A stretch of 64,000 nucleotides of DNA from Phaffia rhodozyma (taxonomy: Eukaryota; Basidiomycota; Tremellomycetes; Cystofilobasidiales; Mrakiaceae): contig JACGZH010000004.1 of NCBI GenBank assembly GCA_014706385.1, positions 682,001 to 746,000 on the forward strand. The letters are read 5' to 3'. A program made the position numbers and the translations under genes. This document shows positions 33,972 to 45,060 of the stretch, piece after piece. Each line of letters begins with the position of its first letter. Within the stretch, counting starts at the first letter, position 1. The notes under the pieces are model-generated. The model did no database searches. It had not been told where the DNA came from and saw only the letters and a list, made by a program, of their open reading frames with translations.

Positions 33972-36900
33972 TTATTCGGCACGATCATTCGTTGATCTAG
34001 TGGATTTTCTAAGAGCAGGTGTGAATATTTCTGATGAATCTTCTACTCGTCTCCGTTTACCCTTGCCTTTTCCTTTTGCTGTCAAACTCGGAGCTGAGTC
34101 AGAAGTTTCGCCTGTCCTCTGTTGAAGAACTAGAGGCGACGAATTTGAATGAGTAGTGTTGGGTGAAATAGAGACGTGTACCGCTTCTGCCGTCGTGAGT
34201 GGTAGCGCAGACGCAAGAGATAGAGGAGAATTTGGGATGAACCTCTCTGTGAGATGACCATCCTCTCGTCTTGACTCATTTGATTCATCTTCTGGTTTGC
34301 CCAGAAGGAACCTTGGTCGATCATCAACGGATGATGGGATTACTTCGGACGAGAGAGGTTTGATCGACCTAGGCGATAGAGCCTCGTGTTTAGCCGTCGA
34401 CGGCAGTGTTCTCGGGGGCGGAGAAGGCGTGGGTGAAAGATGAGAAGGAAGCGTCGAAATGAGGTCACTTGTCGTTTCTCCAAGTGACACTCTAAGCCCC
34501 GAACGAGGATTTTCAACCGAGTCAACTGGGAGTCTCTCTTCTGGCGAGATAGAAGGTGGAGATGAAGGTCTAGTGATTGAGAATGATAACAGATCATCTG
34601 TTCCGCTTTGACCTGGGCGTGAGCGGCAATCTGGAGAAGGTGTTGGAGAGATGTGTGACCGTAAAGTTGAGAACACGATCTCGCCCTCTCGTGGCAGTTC
34701 TTTATCTAGTCGAGTCTCTGATGCTGAGAGATTCTCTCCAACAGCCTCAACATTTAAAGAGGGGTATTTGAGTAGATCAGAGTTATCAGACCGAGACTCC
34801 GAAAGCGGGTCGATAGTGATTGATGAGGAAACCGAATCATCCATTCCTCCAGGATGCGCGGAAGTAGCTGCAGAAGAAGGAAAGGCTAACCTCATCCGTT
34901 CGTAGATGGTTTGGCTTTCTTGCTCTGACTCTAAAGAGAGGATATAATCCATAGGAATCGAGTCAGGTACGACTTCGGATGATGATCTAGAATGGGGGGA
35001 GTTGTGTTCTTCGATGTCGATATCTTCCTCTTCGATCGTCTCCTCTTTCGCTCGTTCTTCTATATCAGTTGCTCGGGAAGCTTTCCACTCGGCTTCGATA
35101 CGCAAGATTCTATTGCTGATATCTTCTCGTTTGTCGCCCAATTCGGTACTTCTCCAGAATACATCTCGGGCAGAATCGATTCTTGCCCTAATTTTAGCTG
35201 TCTTCTTCATAGGTTGAGCCTTCATTTGGGTTGTAAACCAGTTCCGGGGTGATACACGTCAGTCGTCATCACTCCGAGAGATGAAGGTTAGGAAGGATAA
35301 CTAGGGCATCTTACAAGAATTTGCTGGACAGCCAAGTCTGGATCAGAGAAGAACACGTCGGCGTAATGAAGCAAGTAGACTCCACAACTGGAAAAGTCAT
35401 GTTGAGTAGGGACCTTACCTCCATGAACGGGCGATTTTCTGATTAGTCCTCGATAGAAGAAGGAAGCAAGAGAAGAGATATGAATCCGACTCACATCCGC
35501 TTTTCGATGAACTAATGGCTGAACATCTGCTCCTTCTTCTAACCGGCTAGAAGCGATTGCTTCTGAACAAAGATATCGGGTCAAGACATGGCCTGGTTGA
35601 GGTCTCGATGTACCAAATGAGTCAAACAGAAATATATACGGCCTGTTGGGAACCGCCGTCATCATTCATCAATGCACAGGTGACATTTTTGAAAAGTTGT
35701 CTTCAGTTGAAATGCTGGCTAAGATGAGAAGAAGAGGGAGAGAAAAAGTCTGACGTGATTCGTTCCTGTGCTGCCTCCATTTCTCTATCATCACCTCTTC
35801 CTACCTCCGCATCGGTCCCTTCGGCAACCTCTCTGATATTCGAATCATTTCTTCCTCTTGTTGATCTTCTCGGAGCGTATGTAGAAACTTTTTTCTGCGC
35901 TGGAGATGATTTCTTCGCTTCCTTGACCGTTTGATCAGCTAGAGATTTGGACAACGGTGGTGATGGTATTATGGCTCGAGGATTAACGATGATAGCCATG
36001 TACCAATGATAGCTAGTTGTTTTGGGAAGCCGTAAGTATAGATCAGCATGAGAGCAATAAAATAAACAATAGAACTCTAAGGTAGAGAAATCTGAGACGA
36101 TCGGGTATGAAGCCAGAGAAAAACTAACTTTTCGTTGATGGGCACGACCAGATATTTTTTCTCAAATAGATCGACCTTCCCCATTGTCCATCTCTTGACG
36201 GTCTCCCATGGGTCTAATCCTTTCCGAGTCACGCTGTTTCATCGAATGACAGGTGGTTCAATCAGTACATACGTGAGAGTCAAGATGCTTCAATACAGTG
36301 TGTGAAAAGGGAAAGAAGGAGAAGGGCCTACGCCGGATCAGTCAGCTTCATGTACAGAAACGAGTTGAAGATATGCACTTTATCTGCAAGTTCTGGATTC
36401 CTGATAGTAGCCCGGTGAAAACATTCTCTTCATTGGGTTTAAACACAATGACATGAGTTATAGGACAGAGAGGCAGAAAGAAGGGATCACTTTGAGCTGA
36501 ACTGTTCGTGTTTAGACATAGAAGGAGGAAGTTTAGGACTATGTGCGCATCGACTTACTTCAGGCCAAACTCGATCAGCGTATCGTTAAGGTACCCTTCG
36601 TCTACAGTCGTTCTGTAGAAGTCAGCACGGGTGATCCGAATTTCACCTCTTCCTTGAGATTTCCATACGCACATGCTGTAAACCGTGTTCAATCTCTTGT
36701 TAAATATTACGTGACAATCTTAAACAAGGCAGACGGAAGGCAAATACAAAAGTATACAAACGTGTTTTGCCCATCCGTGAGCGATAGAGCTGCACTCTGT
36801 TTATGTCTATATTTCCTCTGCTTTCTAGTGTCTGGATTGATACGGTCTGTTATGATCAATCCGCTTCTCAACGCCCTGGAAGCCTGTCTGATGGGCCTCG

Positions 36901-37676
36901 ATGTGACATTTACTTCAGGACTCGAGCGCGCTGATTGAGCAAGATTTGACGAGGACGAAGATGAGCTGAATTCCGTCTGATATTCATATAAGCGTAATCG
37001 CCTGTCTGATCAGCCCTGGATTGAAAGACCATATCTATTGGTTGCGGTTTCACATACCATGCGACCTGAGTCAGCTGACCCTTCCTCGCGGAGGATCCCT
37101 GCTCTAACGCGTTCTCTATCTTCTTTGGTGGTGAACGTGAACGGACTGGTGAATACATGCTGGTCTGATATAAAAGAGCGCGTTTCACCTATTGGTTCGG
37201 CGCGCACTCTTGGAGGGGTAGATATCAGAACGGGTGATGGTGACCTTGTGGGCAAGATGTTGGGGTTTGGTGGTGGAGGCGAAGGGGACGACGTAGGTGG
37301 ATGTTGCGTTAAGCGCAGACGCTTCGATGAAGGAGTCGACGAGAGATGTAACTTGTTTAGGGAAGATGTATCGATACAGAACGACGACAGTATGCTTATC
37401 AGCCGTGTCATCGGCGGACCTATCTGGAGAGAGGAGAGATAGAAAGTCAATGAAACCAACCGATCGAGCTTGGTTTATTACACGCTCTGAGGGAAAGGAT
37501 CCAGCCGCGTCTTTGTCGTTCTGGCTTTGCTCTCTTGACGGGTTCTCGTTATCTACCGCTCTGGTCTTTCCCTTATCTTGGGACAAGGATGATAGAGCAG
37601 AAGATCTCGAACTCGACTTTGTCCGTAGCAAAGCACCCTTTGTACAGGAAATGGCAAAGGATTTGGGTATGAGCAT
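33972..37676 (-). CDS. ULP2: Ulp2/SENP6-7-type SUMO protease (C48 cysteine peptidase)
   Basis: A multi-exon gene read right to left. The catalytic fold is visible in pieces: NEGYLNDTLIEFGLK-like sequence, NPELADKVHIFNSFLYMKL, LDPWETVKRWTMGKVDLFEK, LVVPINEK, then HWYMAIIVNPRAIIP (catalytic His). After a charged insertion of about 80 residues (35703-35960) come PYIFLFDSFGTSRPQPG (catalytic Asp) and KVPTQHDFSSCGVYLLHYAD (oxyanion Gln and catalytic Cys). The insertion between His and Asp is the hallmark of the Ulp2/SENP6/SENP7 branch. A last exon (to 33972) adds a helix (KIRARIDSARDVFWRS) and about 400 residues of acidic, Ser/Pro-rich tail. Ulp2 trims poly-SUMO chains in the nucleus. The N-terminal exons (36900-37676) are low-complexity, with LRLTQHPPTSSPSPPPP; the start codon is uncertain. 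The gene is divergent from the FMN oxidase gene at 38235. Confidence 0.82.
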
Positions 37677-37854
37677 AGGAGCTACAAGGAACGAGACGGA
37701 TAGGTTTGTGGGAGCTAACTGATTTGCTCTTTATCCTAGAGAGTGTTTTGTTTGGGACCGGAAACTTCTCCATCGTCTCGTGTTTCTCGTACGGTGTTGG
37801 ATCTGTCCGTGCTGGCTATCAAGAGGGTAACAGCAGGGAAGCCTGGACGACGAC

Positions 37855-37890
<36 letters not shown>

Positions 37891-38234
37891 GAAGAAGCAT
37901 GACAACCGATCTAATCGCGCACGTGATTAGATAGCAAAGCCCGATTACATAAGCAGCTACTGCGATCGACTTAGTGTCGTCACCTCTTTCCTTGAGTGTT
38001 TCCGATCCGATCGAGCAGAGTCGATTCCATATCGGATGGTCTTTTATTTTCTGATCTCGCTCTTGTTCGTCCAACCATCATCATTGTCTGTAGAGTAGAA
38101 GCACAGAAGATAAGCACGTCAGAACAGGCCGTATCCCATAGAAAGAACAATTTTGCCTTCTTTACCTTCTTACCCGTCAACTCAGCTCTATTCAGCCCGA
38201 CTTTACTCTGTTCTACTCAGCCAATCTAACAGAC
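37677..38234. promoter_or_regulatory. Divergent intergenic region with ATG/CAT trinucleotide repeat
   Basis: This gap lies between the protease (minus) and the FMN oxidase gene (plus). It contains about eleven tandem ATG triplets at 37855-37889, flanked by GACGAC and GAAGAAG. One strand reads as poly-Met, the other as poly-His, and neither frame has other coding support. A TATTTTAT-rich segment and a CT tract precede the plus-strand ATG. Confidence 0.45.
37855..37889 (+). repeat. (ATG)n microsatellite
   Basis: Roughly eleven perfect ATG/GAT units lie in the divergent promoter between the SUMO protease and the FMN-binding oxidase gene. Confidence 0.8.
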
Positions 38235-39048
38235 ATGCCTTCCAATGTTACCTGGGCAAAGATCCTTCAAGAGTCGATCGATAAGTATCCTAAAGAGAAA
38301 AGTGAGCAATCCTTTGTCCCTTCATCGTTTATTTTGTGTATCGCGCTCTCCTTGCTTACTCAGACCCTGGTTTTAGCCGCTTCGATTGCTTCTGTCGCAT
38401 CGCTCAACCCACTCAAACTTAACAACCGATGCGTTATTCCTCGAAAGATCTACTATCCCAAGACGTCCTCTCAGCCCGTGTTGATCTCAACTACCGACGC
38501 CCGAGCGTCTAAGACTTCCCACTTTTTGAATGTCTCGCCCGCTACCTCGCTTGTTTGGTGGTTCCCCACGCCTAACACTCAGTTCAGGCTCAACGGTACT
38601 TGCAGGATTGTTCAGGCCGGAGAGAAGGACTCCGAGTGGGAGGACGTCAGGGTCGGACTCTGGAAAGAGATGAGCCCGTTCATGCGTGGGACATTTGGTA
38701 GAAAACCCGAAGGAGGGCCAGGTAGTCATATGGATAGCTATGAGCAGGGCAAGGATTGGCCAACTAAGCTTGGAGCGGAGCCTGAGGTAAGCATCTTCCC
38801 TTTCAATCATTCTGGCTGGACAAGTGAACGATAGTTAACCTCGATCATGGGTTGGTTAACTTTGATAGGAGGAGGATAATTCCAAGGAGCGAGATCTCAT
38901 CGCTTATGCCCGAGACAACTTTGCTCTTCTCGTCATCGAGCCAACTCTGGTTGACTTTGCGGAGCTCGGAGTGATTCCAAACCAGAGGACTGTCTACACG
39001 CTCAACGAAAAGTCGGATGAGTGGGATTCCGAAATCCAGTGCCCCTAG
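38235..39048 (+). CDS. Pyridoxamine 5'-phosphate oxidase Alr4036-family FMN-binding protein
   Basis: The start at 38235 gives MPSNVTWAKILQESIDKYPK. An intron lies between about 38302 and 38363, and its donor is not settled. The second exon carries LVLAASIASVASLNPLKLNN, RCVIPRKIYYPK, LISTTDARASKTSHFLN, SLVWWFPTPNTQFRLNG and RIVQAGEKDSEW, the split-barrel flavin-binding core. The DAR and WWFP...QFRLNG motifs are typical of the Alr4036 type. It then has VRVGLWKEMSPFMRGTFGRK and an exon from 38869 that ends with LIAYARDNFALLVIEPTLVD, the C-terminal strand pair, stop 39046-39048. It is about 240 residues. Family members bind FMN, but the physiological reaction is not established. It need not take part in vitamin B6 synthesis. 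Confidence 0.85.
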
Positions 39049-39671
39049 ATAGAAGATTGCTCCATCTTCTCGGACACGAAATGCAATATATGTATCACGT
39101 ATTTTGATGTATGCGCTGTATTCCTATGTTATATCTGTCTTATCTTATGGCTAGAGAGGATTGCATTGGCTGTTCGATGTTCCTGATCTCACAAAAAGTA
39201 CTCTACGTAGCGCTCATACGTTTGTCCGTCCACCTGATGGCCATCAAACCCTGTGCCTCCCACGCTTGACTCTTTCTTGCGCGCTGGCTCCCTTCTGTAT
39301 ATTCACGAGCTTTCTTCTTTTCTATAAATGGCACCACGCGCCTATAAGAAGAAGAAAAAGGAAGAGAAGAGAGAGAGACCTCGAGTGATGCAAACCCTCT
39401 CTTTCTTTTACCGTCTCTGATGAGCTATACCTTGTGCTCCTAGAAAGATATAGTCATAACAGTGGATACTTCATGACTATACATCATGTTGAGAAGTATC
39501 ATAGGGATAGATCACCGTCTGGTCAAAGTAGAATACGCGAATGCACAATGGTCTGTTAGGGTTGGTAACGTGATAATCAATGTTGATCGATCTGACCGAT
39601 GGATACTTCATCGGAAACCTCATCGACTCTACTCCCATCACCAAAGAAAAAAGACTGGAAGGAGAAACCAC
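39049..39671. other. Intergenic region upstream of UNG, no separate gene seen
   Basis: There are 623 nt. An open frame in phase with UNG begins at 39486 but has little coding character before 39672. A purine-rich GAAGAAG stretch lies at about 39345-39385. Confidence 0.45.
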
Positions 39672-41780
39672 ATGTCCATACGAACATCTGTTCTGCCTAA
39701 ATTATTCCGAAAGATCATCATGCCTGCCAAACGAACACTCTCCTCGACTTCCAATGCTGCTTCACAACAGCCGCCAGCGAAGAAACTCCATCAGGCGACC
39801 CTCTCTTTCGGTACAAAGCCCGCTGCTTCAGCATCTTCTGATGGTACCAAGACTACAGCAAAGGAACCGACATTGACTTTATCTACCGCTGGACCTGCGT
39901 CTTCATCTCCTACAAAGCCACACGCTCCGTCTGTGTTTACGAAATCTAAAGTATCACCTTCCTTGCCCTACGAGGGTGACGTGAATGAGAACATCGAGAA
40001 GCTGTTTCCCAAGTTGAAAGAAGATCAGAGGGCTCTGGTGAAGCTTGAGGTAGAGAGTATGGGAAGGGAATGGCTAGATGCATTGAAGACTGTTGTCGGA
40101 GGACAGGAGTTTTTGAAAGTGAGTGGGCGCTCGAGATCGATCGATCGATCATGAAGAAAGGCTCATGACAGTGAGCACGCTCGCCTTTTGTTTCAATCTT
40201 TGTTGCTTGGGGAAATCAGTTGAAGGAGTTCGTGTTGAAAGAGATTCAGACCCAAACGGTCTACCCGCCTGGTAAGCTTCTCTTCCCTTGTCATCATATT
40301 ATATCAATGAGTCTATCTGTAACTCACGTCTTTGTTGTCTGTAGCCCAGGATATCTACTCTTTCACCCGATTTTCAAAGCTGAATGATGTCAAGCTGGTC
40401 GTCATCGGTCAAGAGTAGGCTCTCCCCTGATCATTCTACAAGCAGTCTGCAAGAGCAGTTTTATTCAGTTGATATTGGTGTTCTGGTCCTTTGGGTTTGG
40501 CTGTAGCCCATATCATCAACGTGAGCTACCTTTTATTTCCTTCTATCTACACACACGTCCGCATCTTCCTCTATAACACGTCCTCTGATCAGTGAACTCT
40601 TCGAATGTCTGTTCTTGGGAAACCTAGCGAGACAAGCCCATGGTCTATCTTTCTCCGTCCGAAAGGGGATCCAAGTTCCGCCTAGTTTACGAAACATCTA
40701 TAAAGAGATTAAGGACGAATATCCAAACTTTGTCGTTCCTTCTCACGGGTAAGTTCCTGTTTCGACCTCTTTCAGCATGAGAAGGGAAGACAAAGGAGGG
40801 ATGGACGACTCAGCAGCTGAAGTGCCTATTCTGTTTCTTTAAACGATCGTAGAGATCTGTCTTCTTGGGCTGCTCAGGGTGTGCTGTTGCTTAACACTTC
40901 ACTGACCGTCCGAGCGAATACCGTTCGTTCTTTTGAATTTCTGGTTGCTCATCCTTGGCTAGCTGATTGACATCTCTTGAGGTTTCTAGGCGGGAAGTCA
41001 CGCCAAGGCGGGCTGGGAACCATTTACGAAGGCGATTATCAAAGAACTCGCGAAGAGAGATCCTGGCAAGGTGTTCATCTGTTGGGGTAAACACGCAGAG
41101 AAGATGGTGGATGCTTCTGGAGTTGATCAGGTTTGCCGTCCTTCTCTAGATTTATTTTCGTTCTCTCGTCATCCAGATTGGTGTTGATCTTTATCCTCGT
41201 GGGATTAAATTATACGTTTGCGCCGAATGATTTGGGGGAGGGTACAAAGAAAAAACATCTGATCCTTCGGTCCGCACATCCGAGTCCGTTGAGCGCGTCG
41301 AGAGGGTTCTTTGGAACTGGCCATTTCAAACTAGGTCTGTTTATCTCTATGTCTGGTTCGAGGATAGATGGATGGACGGAGAGGCATCAAGGAGAACAGA
41401 GTTTTGAGTTTGAGTTTGACGACGACGACGACGACGACGTTGGTGGTAATAACAACGCTGCGACGATCAGAAGGATCTGTTGGAAGATAACTTGAAAGGG
41501 CAGTTTTGCGAGAAGAATAGGCGGGAATGGGTGATCTGTTGACCTCTCTCCCTTTCAAGTTTCGAGAGGAAACCCTCCGTTCGTTTACACTGACTCCTTA
41601 TCTTGTCTTGTCTTCTTCTTCTTGATAGCCGATGAATGGTTACAAGAACGGTGGGGAGAAGGAGGTGGGATAGATTGGACATCAGTTTCTCAGACAAACC
41701 CAGTACCTCCAATGGTTTCAGAGAAGAGTGAACCGCCTCCATTCAGACTTCCAGAGAAGGATTTGTCACCCAAGGAATAA
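39672..41780 (+). CDS. UNG1: Uracil-DNA glycosylase (family 1 UDG)
   Basis: From ATG 39720 the exons are 39720-40118, 40220-40271, 40345-40414, 40507-40520, 40628-40748, 40853-40922, 40990-41130, 41250-41334 and 41629-41780, giving 367 residues in unbroken phase. The N-terminus carries [19 protein letters not shown] (a PCNA-binding-like QATLSF motif) and a disordered region. The catalytic domain shows the water-activating loop GQDPYH (Asp codon split by an intron), [36 protein letters not shown] and the DNA-insertion loop [17 protein letters not shown]. It removes uracil from DNA in base excision repair. An in-frame ATG at 39672 adds [16 protein letters not shown], a basic, acid-free stretch like a mitochondrial presequence, so both nuclear and mitochondrial forms may be made. 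The 14-nt fourth exon is remarkable. Confidence 0.93.
41418..41441 (+). repeat. (GAC)n trinucleotide run in a UNG intron
   Basis: About seven GAC units lie within the intron 41335-41628 of the glycosylase gene. The local open frame there is not part of the protein, because the flanking exons splice in phase around it. Confidence 0.7.
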
Positions 41781-42871
41781 GAAACAGATTGTTCTTCTGT
41801 TGTTGTTATTGTTGTTGTTTTCCTTTCTTCCTTTACATGTGTCGCTTTAGTCATACATTTCTGATTTTGTGTCGTCATTCGACGGTCATAGCAAGCGAGT
41901 ATGTATCAAGGAGAAGGAAAGGCTGTATACGATGAAGCACTGATGACGAAAGAAAGTGAGACTTCTCGAATAAGGGCTCTCCTGATATTCCGGTAGGTTT
42001 AGAAATCTCAATACGCCGCAAGGATACAAGGAGAAAGAGAACGTCTTGGGCGTCGTGGAAATTCAGCTCCGTTAAAAGGGGAAACGAAAGAAATAATCGC
42101 TCACTGTGGACGACTAATGACGTATGAAGAACGAGCGAGACTCGTTTGTTTCCGACTGGTCTTACCTTTCTTCCAGTTTGCCAGATGGTTACACTTGGCT
42201 CACGTGAGTGGCTGAGACCTCCGAACGGAGAGATGTGAAGAAGCGAAGGCACGTGGGGATGTGCCTGTCCGAGACCCGACGCAGTCGGCTTCGGGATGCA
42301 GGCCGCTCAAGATCGGCATAGGTCGGCAAGCTCAATGATCTTCTGAAACGCCAGGGATCCCGGTAAATAAAAAAGGGCTAGAGCTCTCCGGATGGGTACA
42401 GAGTCCACTGGGCCAGACATCCTTGGACCTATTATCTTACATCATTTTATGCAGGACGGACCTTCCCGCAACCTTCCATCCGTCGGACTTTTTAAAAACG
42501 TCGATCGAGAATTTATAACATTTTCTGATCATTTATTTACAGTATAATTCTCGCCTCCTCTGCTACTTGGCGAACAGCATATCAAAGGGGGAGAAAGCAG
42601 CCAGCCATTCTTCTGCCCAGAGACGAGAGAAAAATATTGCATCCATTCGCCCATACAACCCATCCTTCGAGTGGGGCCAGGGATAGAACTGGCTGAGGTG
42701 ATCCGATATCTGATGATTTTTTCTTATATAAATGCAACATCTCCATTCCGTCCTCTCGTCCCTTTTTTTCTACTTCTTTCCAGTAGCAACTCTTGCCTCG
42801 CTTCTGCTTTTCTTGTCCTTTCGTCTTGGTCAACCTTGCTTTTGTTCCTCTGCTCCTTGCTTTACCACCTC

Positions 42872-42939
<68 letters not shown>

Positions 42940-43039
42940 CAGACGGTTACTAGCGTAGACACATAGACCCCGACTCTATAGATCCCTTTACTCAGCGCGC
43001 TCTTAAAATCATCACCGTCACACCCTCAACTTTACAAAA
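41781..43039. other. 1.26-kb intergenic region, no gene supported
   Basis: This gap separates UNG from the glutaredoxin-fold gene. A 125-residue minus-strand frame at 41875-42252 has no recognisable motif or exon partners. A small hairpin-forming segment (CCCGACGCAGTCGGCTTCGGG-like) lies near 42277-42297. A TATA-like stretch is at about 42720 and a long CA repeat precedes the next ATG. No RNA gene could be supported. Confidence 0.45.
42873..42935 (+). repeat. (CA)~31 microsatellite
   Basis: About 62 bases of perfect CA dinucleotide repeat end roughly 105 bases before the ATG of the glutaredoxin-fold gene, so it probably lies in its promoter or 5' leader. Confidence 0.9.
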
Positions 43040-44382
43040 ATGGCATACCCTTCAATGCTTCCTCAGTTCACCAACTCTCCCCCCGTCTCACCTCAGCTTC
43101 CGGCTTCTCCTCGGTTCCATTCTCCTAAGGGCAACTACTTTGGATCCTTTGGAATCCCAAGTACTCCCGCTCTGTCGGATGGCTACGAGTCGTCAGATTC
43201 TGAATCTTCCGGCCCGGAAACTCCCCGTCTTGGACCTAAGGCTTGGTCGACCGCTTTTGGAGCCAACCAGACTTCTTCCAGGAAATCTTTTCCTCTTGCA
43301 GCCAACCCAGTCGATTTCATCCACAACATTGATGACGAACAGGATGACAGAGAGCGACGACGACGAAGACGAGGACTAGCCCACGGATCTGTATGTATCT
43401 TCATTCCGTCTCTTTCTCGCTTGTCTCGCATACTGATCGCTCATCCTGATTGGTTCTTCAGAATCGAACCCTCAAAACAATGGCCTTCGGACCTTCATTT
43501 TCCAAGGCAAAGCGATCCCAGTTCTCCCGATATGCCTTTTATGCCCTTACTGCCTTCCTGGTCATCTTTACCTTCAACCGAGTCTTCCGACCAAATTCGC
43601 CCACCGATGTATCCCTCGAGTCGAACCCTTCAGAGAGAGTATCCGTCCACAGCCGAGCATACCAGAACTCGTACTTTAACACAAAGCGAGTCGCTCCCAA
43701 CCCCGAGACCGTCCGAGCGATCGCCAAGACTCGACAGGCCATTTCCAAGCGATCCCTCTTCAAGTGGGCCGATGAAAGGTCTGAACTCTCCAGCGTCCTC
43801 AACTTTATCATCACTGAGGAGATGAACGCTCTCCCGGCCAACATGGACCCTACCTCGCCTGTCGACCCAGAAGTCGTTCTCGACTTCGATCCCTACACCT
43901 CCACCGCTGAGGGACAATTGATCGATATGGAGGTGTCCTTCTGGGAGACCTTCCCCATCGTACTCGTCTATCGATACGCCGATGCCTCTGCCAAGAAGAT
44001 CCAGTCCCAACTAGATCAGCTGCACATTCACCCGGCTCCTGTCACCGTCGACCTTGAAGCTCGATCGGACGCTGCGGTCATCACTCCCCTGGTTCAACGA
44101 CTGGTTGACTATCCTATCGACCAGCCCATGCTCTTTATCGGCGGTGAGCTCATCGGTGGTTTGACCGAGATCCAGGATTTGAAGGAGAGCAAGCTCAAGT
44201 CGCTCATCAGGGCATCCGGAGCAAAAATCATGGTTCCCAAGCGAAGGAGGGCCGATGATGATTCCGACGTCGAACCTGTCAAGACCGAGGCGGAACTCGA
44301 GATCGAGGCAGAAAGGCAGCTCAGGTCTCAATACGAGGAGGAGAGGAAGATGGCCGAGGCTGTCAATACTGAATCCATCTAG
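43040..44382 (+). CDS. Membrane-anchored glutaredoxin-fold protein lacking the active-site cysteines
   Basis: Exons 43040-43390 and 43462-44382 give 423 residues in phase. The N-terminal 117 residues are Ser/Pro-rich and cytosolic in character, ending in a run of arginines. After a basic patch a single transmembrane helix lies at about residues 141-156 (YAFYALTAFLVIFTF), so it is a type II Golgi/ER-like layout. The glutaredoxin-like domain covers about 260-355: FPIVLVYRYADASAKKIQSQ in place of the CPYC helix start, the cis-Pro at DQPMLFIGGELIGG with the glutathione-site GG, and LKSLIRASGAKI at the end. Yeast Grx6/7 have the same layout (TM, stalk, Grx domain) but with an active Cys. Here YADAS replaces it and I see no Cys in the domain. 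Codon use is highly biased (CGA, CTC, GTC), suggesting strong expression. The C-terminus is acidic and helical. Confidence 0.8.
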
Positions 44383-45060
44383 AGATCCTTTTCCTTTCTT
44401 CTTTCTTTCTTCTGCTTTCTTCTTCCTCTTGCTACTTTCGCTATCTCGTTTGTTCATCTGCTTCGCTCAACCTCACTCGCTTGCTTACTCGTTCTTTCTC
44501 GCATATCGTCTTTCTATCTGCTTCAACACATTGTTTCCCTAGTTGCTTTTCACATTGCTTTCCATCTTGTTGTACTCAATCATTCGCATATACCTTCGCA
44601 CTGCATCTGTTTTGCTATCGCTCGTTCATACCCGTTCCGTTCCCTTGCACTCTAGTTCCTTTGTTTCTTGCTTCTGCTTTTGCTTTCGCTTTCCTTGCTT
44701 TTTTGCTCTCGCTTCTTCATCAGATTTCTTCATCCCCCCTCCCCTTGTCCTCTCATATATGCACATAGTTCTAACTATCTGAATGACCTGGTCTGATCTG
44801 CCACGTTGTGAATACTTGGAACGCACACACACACAAAGGACGAAAAGAAAAAGAAAAAAACAGCAGACAAAGGGATACATGGGATATGAGTGTGCAAACG
44901 AACGCGTGACGAATGCCCAAGGGCCAAAGACGCAGGAGAACAGAGAAGGACGCGCGTGGCCATCTCAACTGCCCTGACAGAATGTATCTCCTAGTGAATC
45001 AACTGACCTCTTTTTCTCTCTCTTCCTCTTGTCCTCTCGTTCTTTTACTCCCTCCTCCAA
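44383..45060. other. Intergenic region with degenerate TGCTT/CGCTT-rich sequence
   Basis: The 3' flank of the glutaredoxin-fold gene and the promoter of the lipase. From 44400 to about 44740 the plus strand is nearly all pyrimidine, with TGCTT, CGCTT and TTGCTT recurring every 6 to 20 bases. The last 60 bases before the lipase ATG are a CT tract, as at many starts in this window. No gene is supported. Confidence 0.5.

Noticed and set aside
37736..38074. Poly-His / poly-Met open frames over the ATG repeat
   Set aside because: They are explained by the (ATG)n microsatellite in a divergent promoter. No conserved sequence lies outside the repeat, and the frame overlaps the 5' end of a real gene.
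41335..41628. Open frame with an Asp-rich run in UNG
   Set aside because: The flanking exons (to 41334 and from 41629) join in phase to give the conserved end of UDG, so the GAC run is intronic.
42240..42420. Possible structured RNA or tRNA
   Set aside because: Short hairpins are visible, but there is no T-loop consensus (GTTCRA), no acceptor-stem pairing and no known RNA signature.
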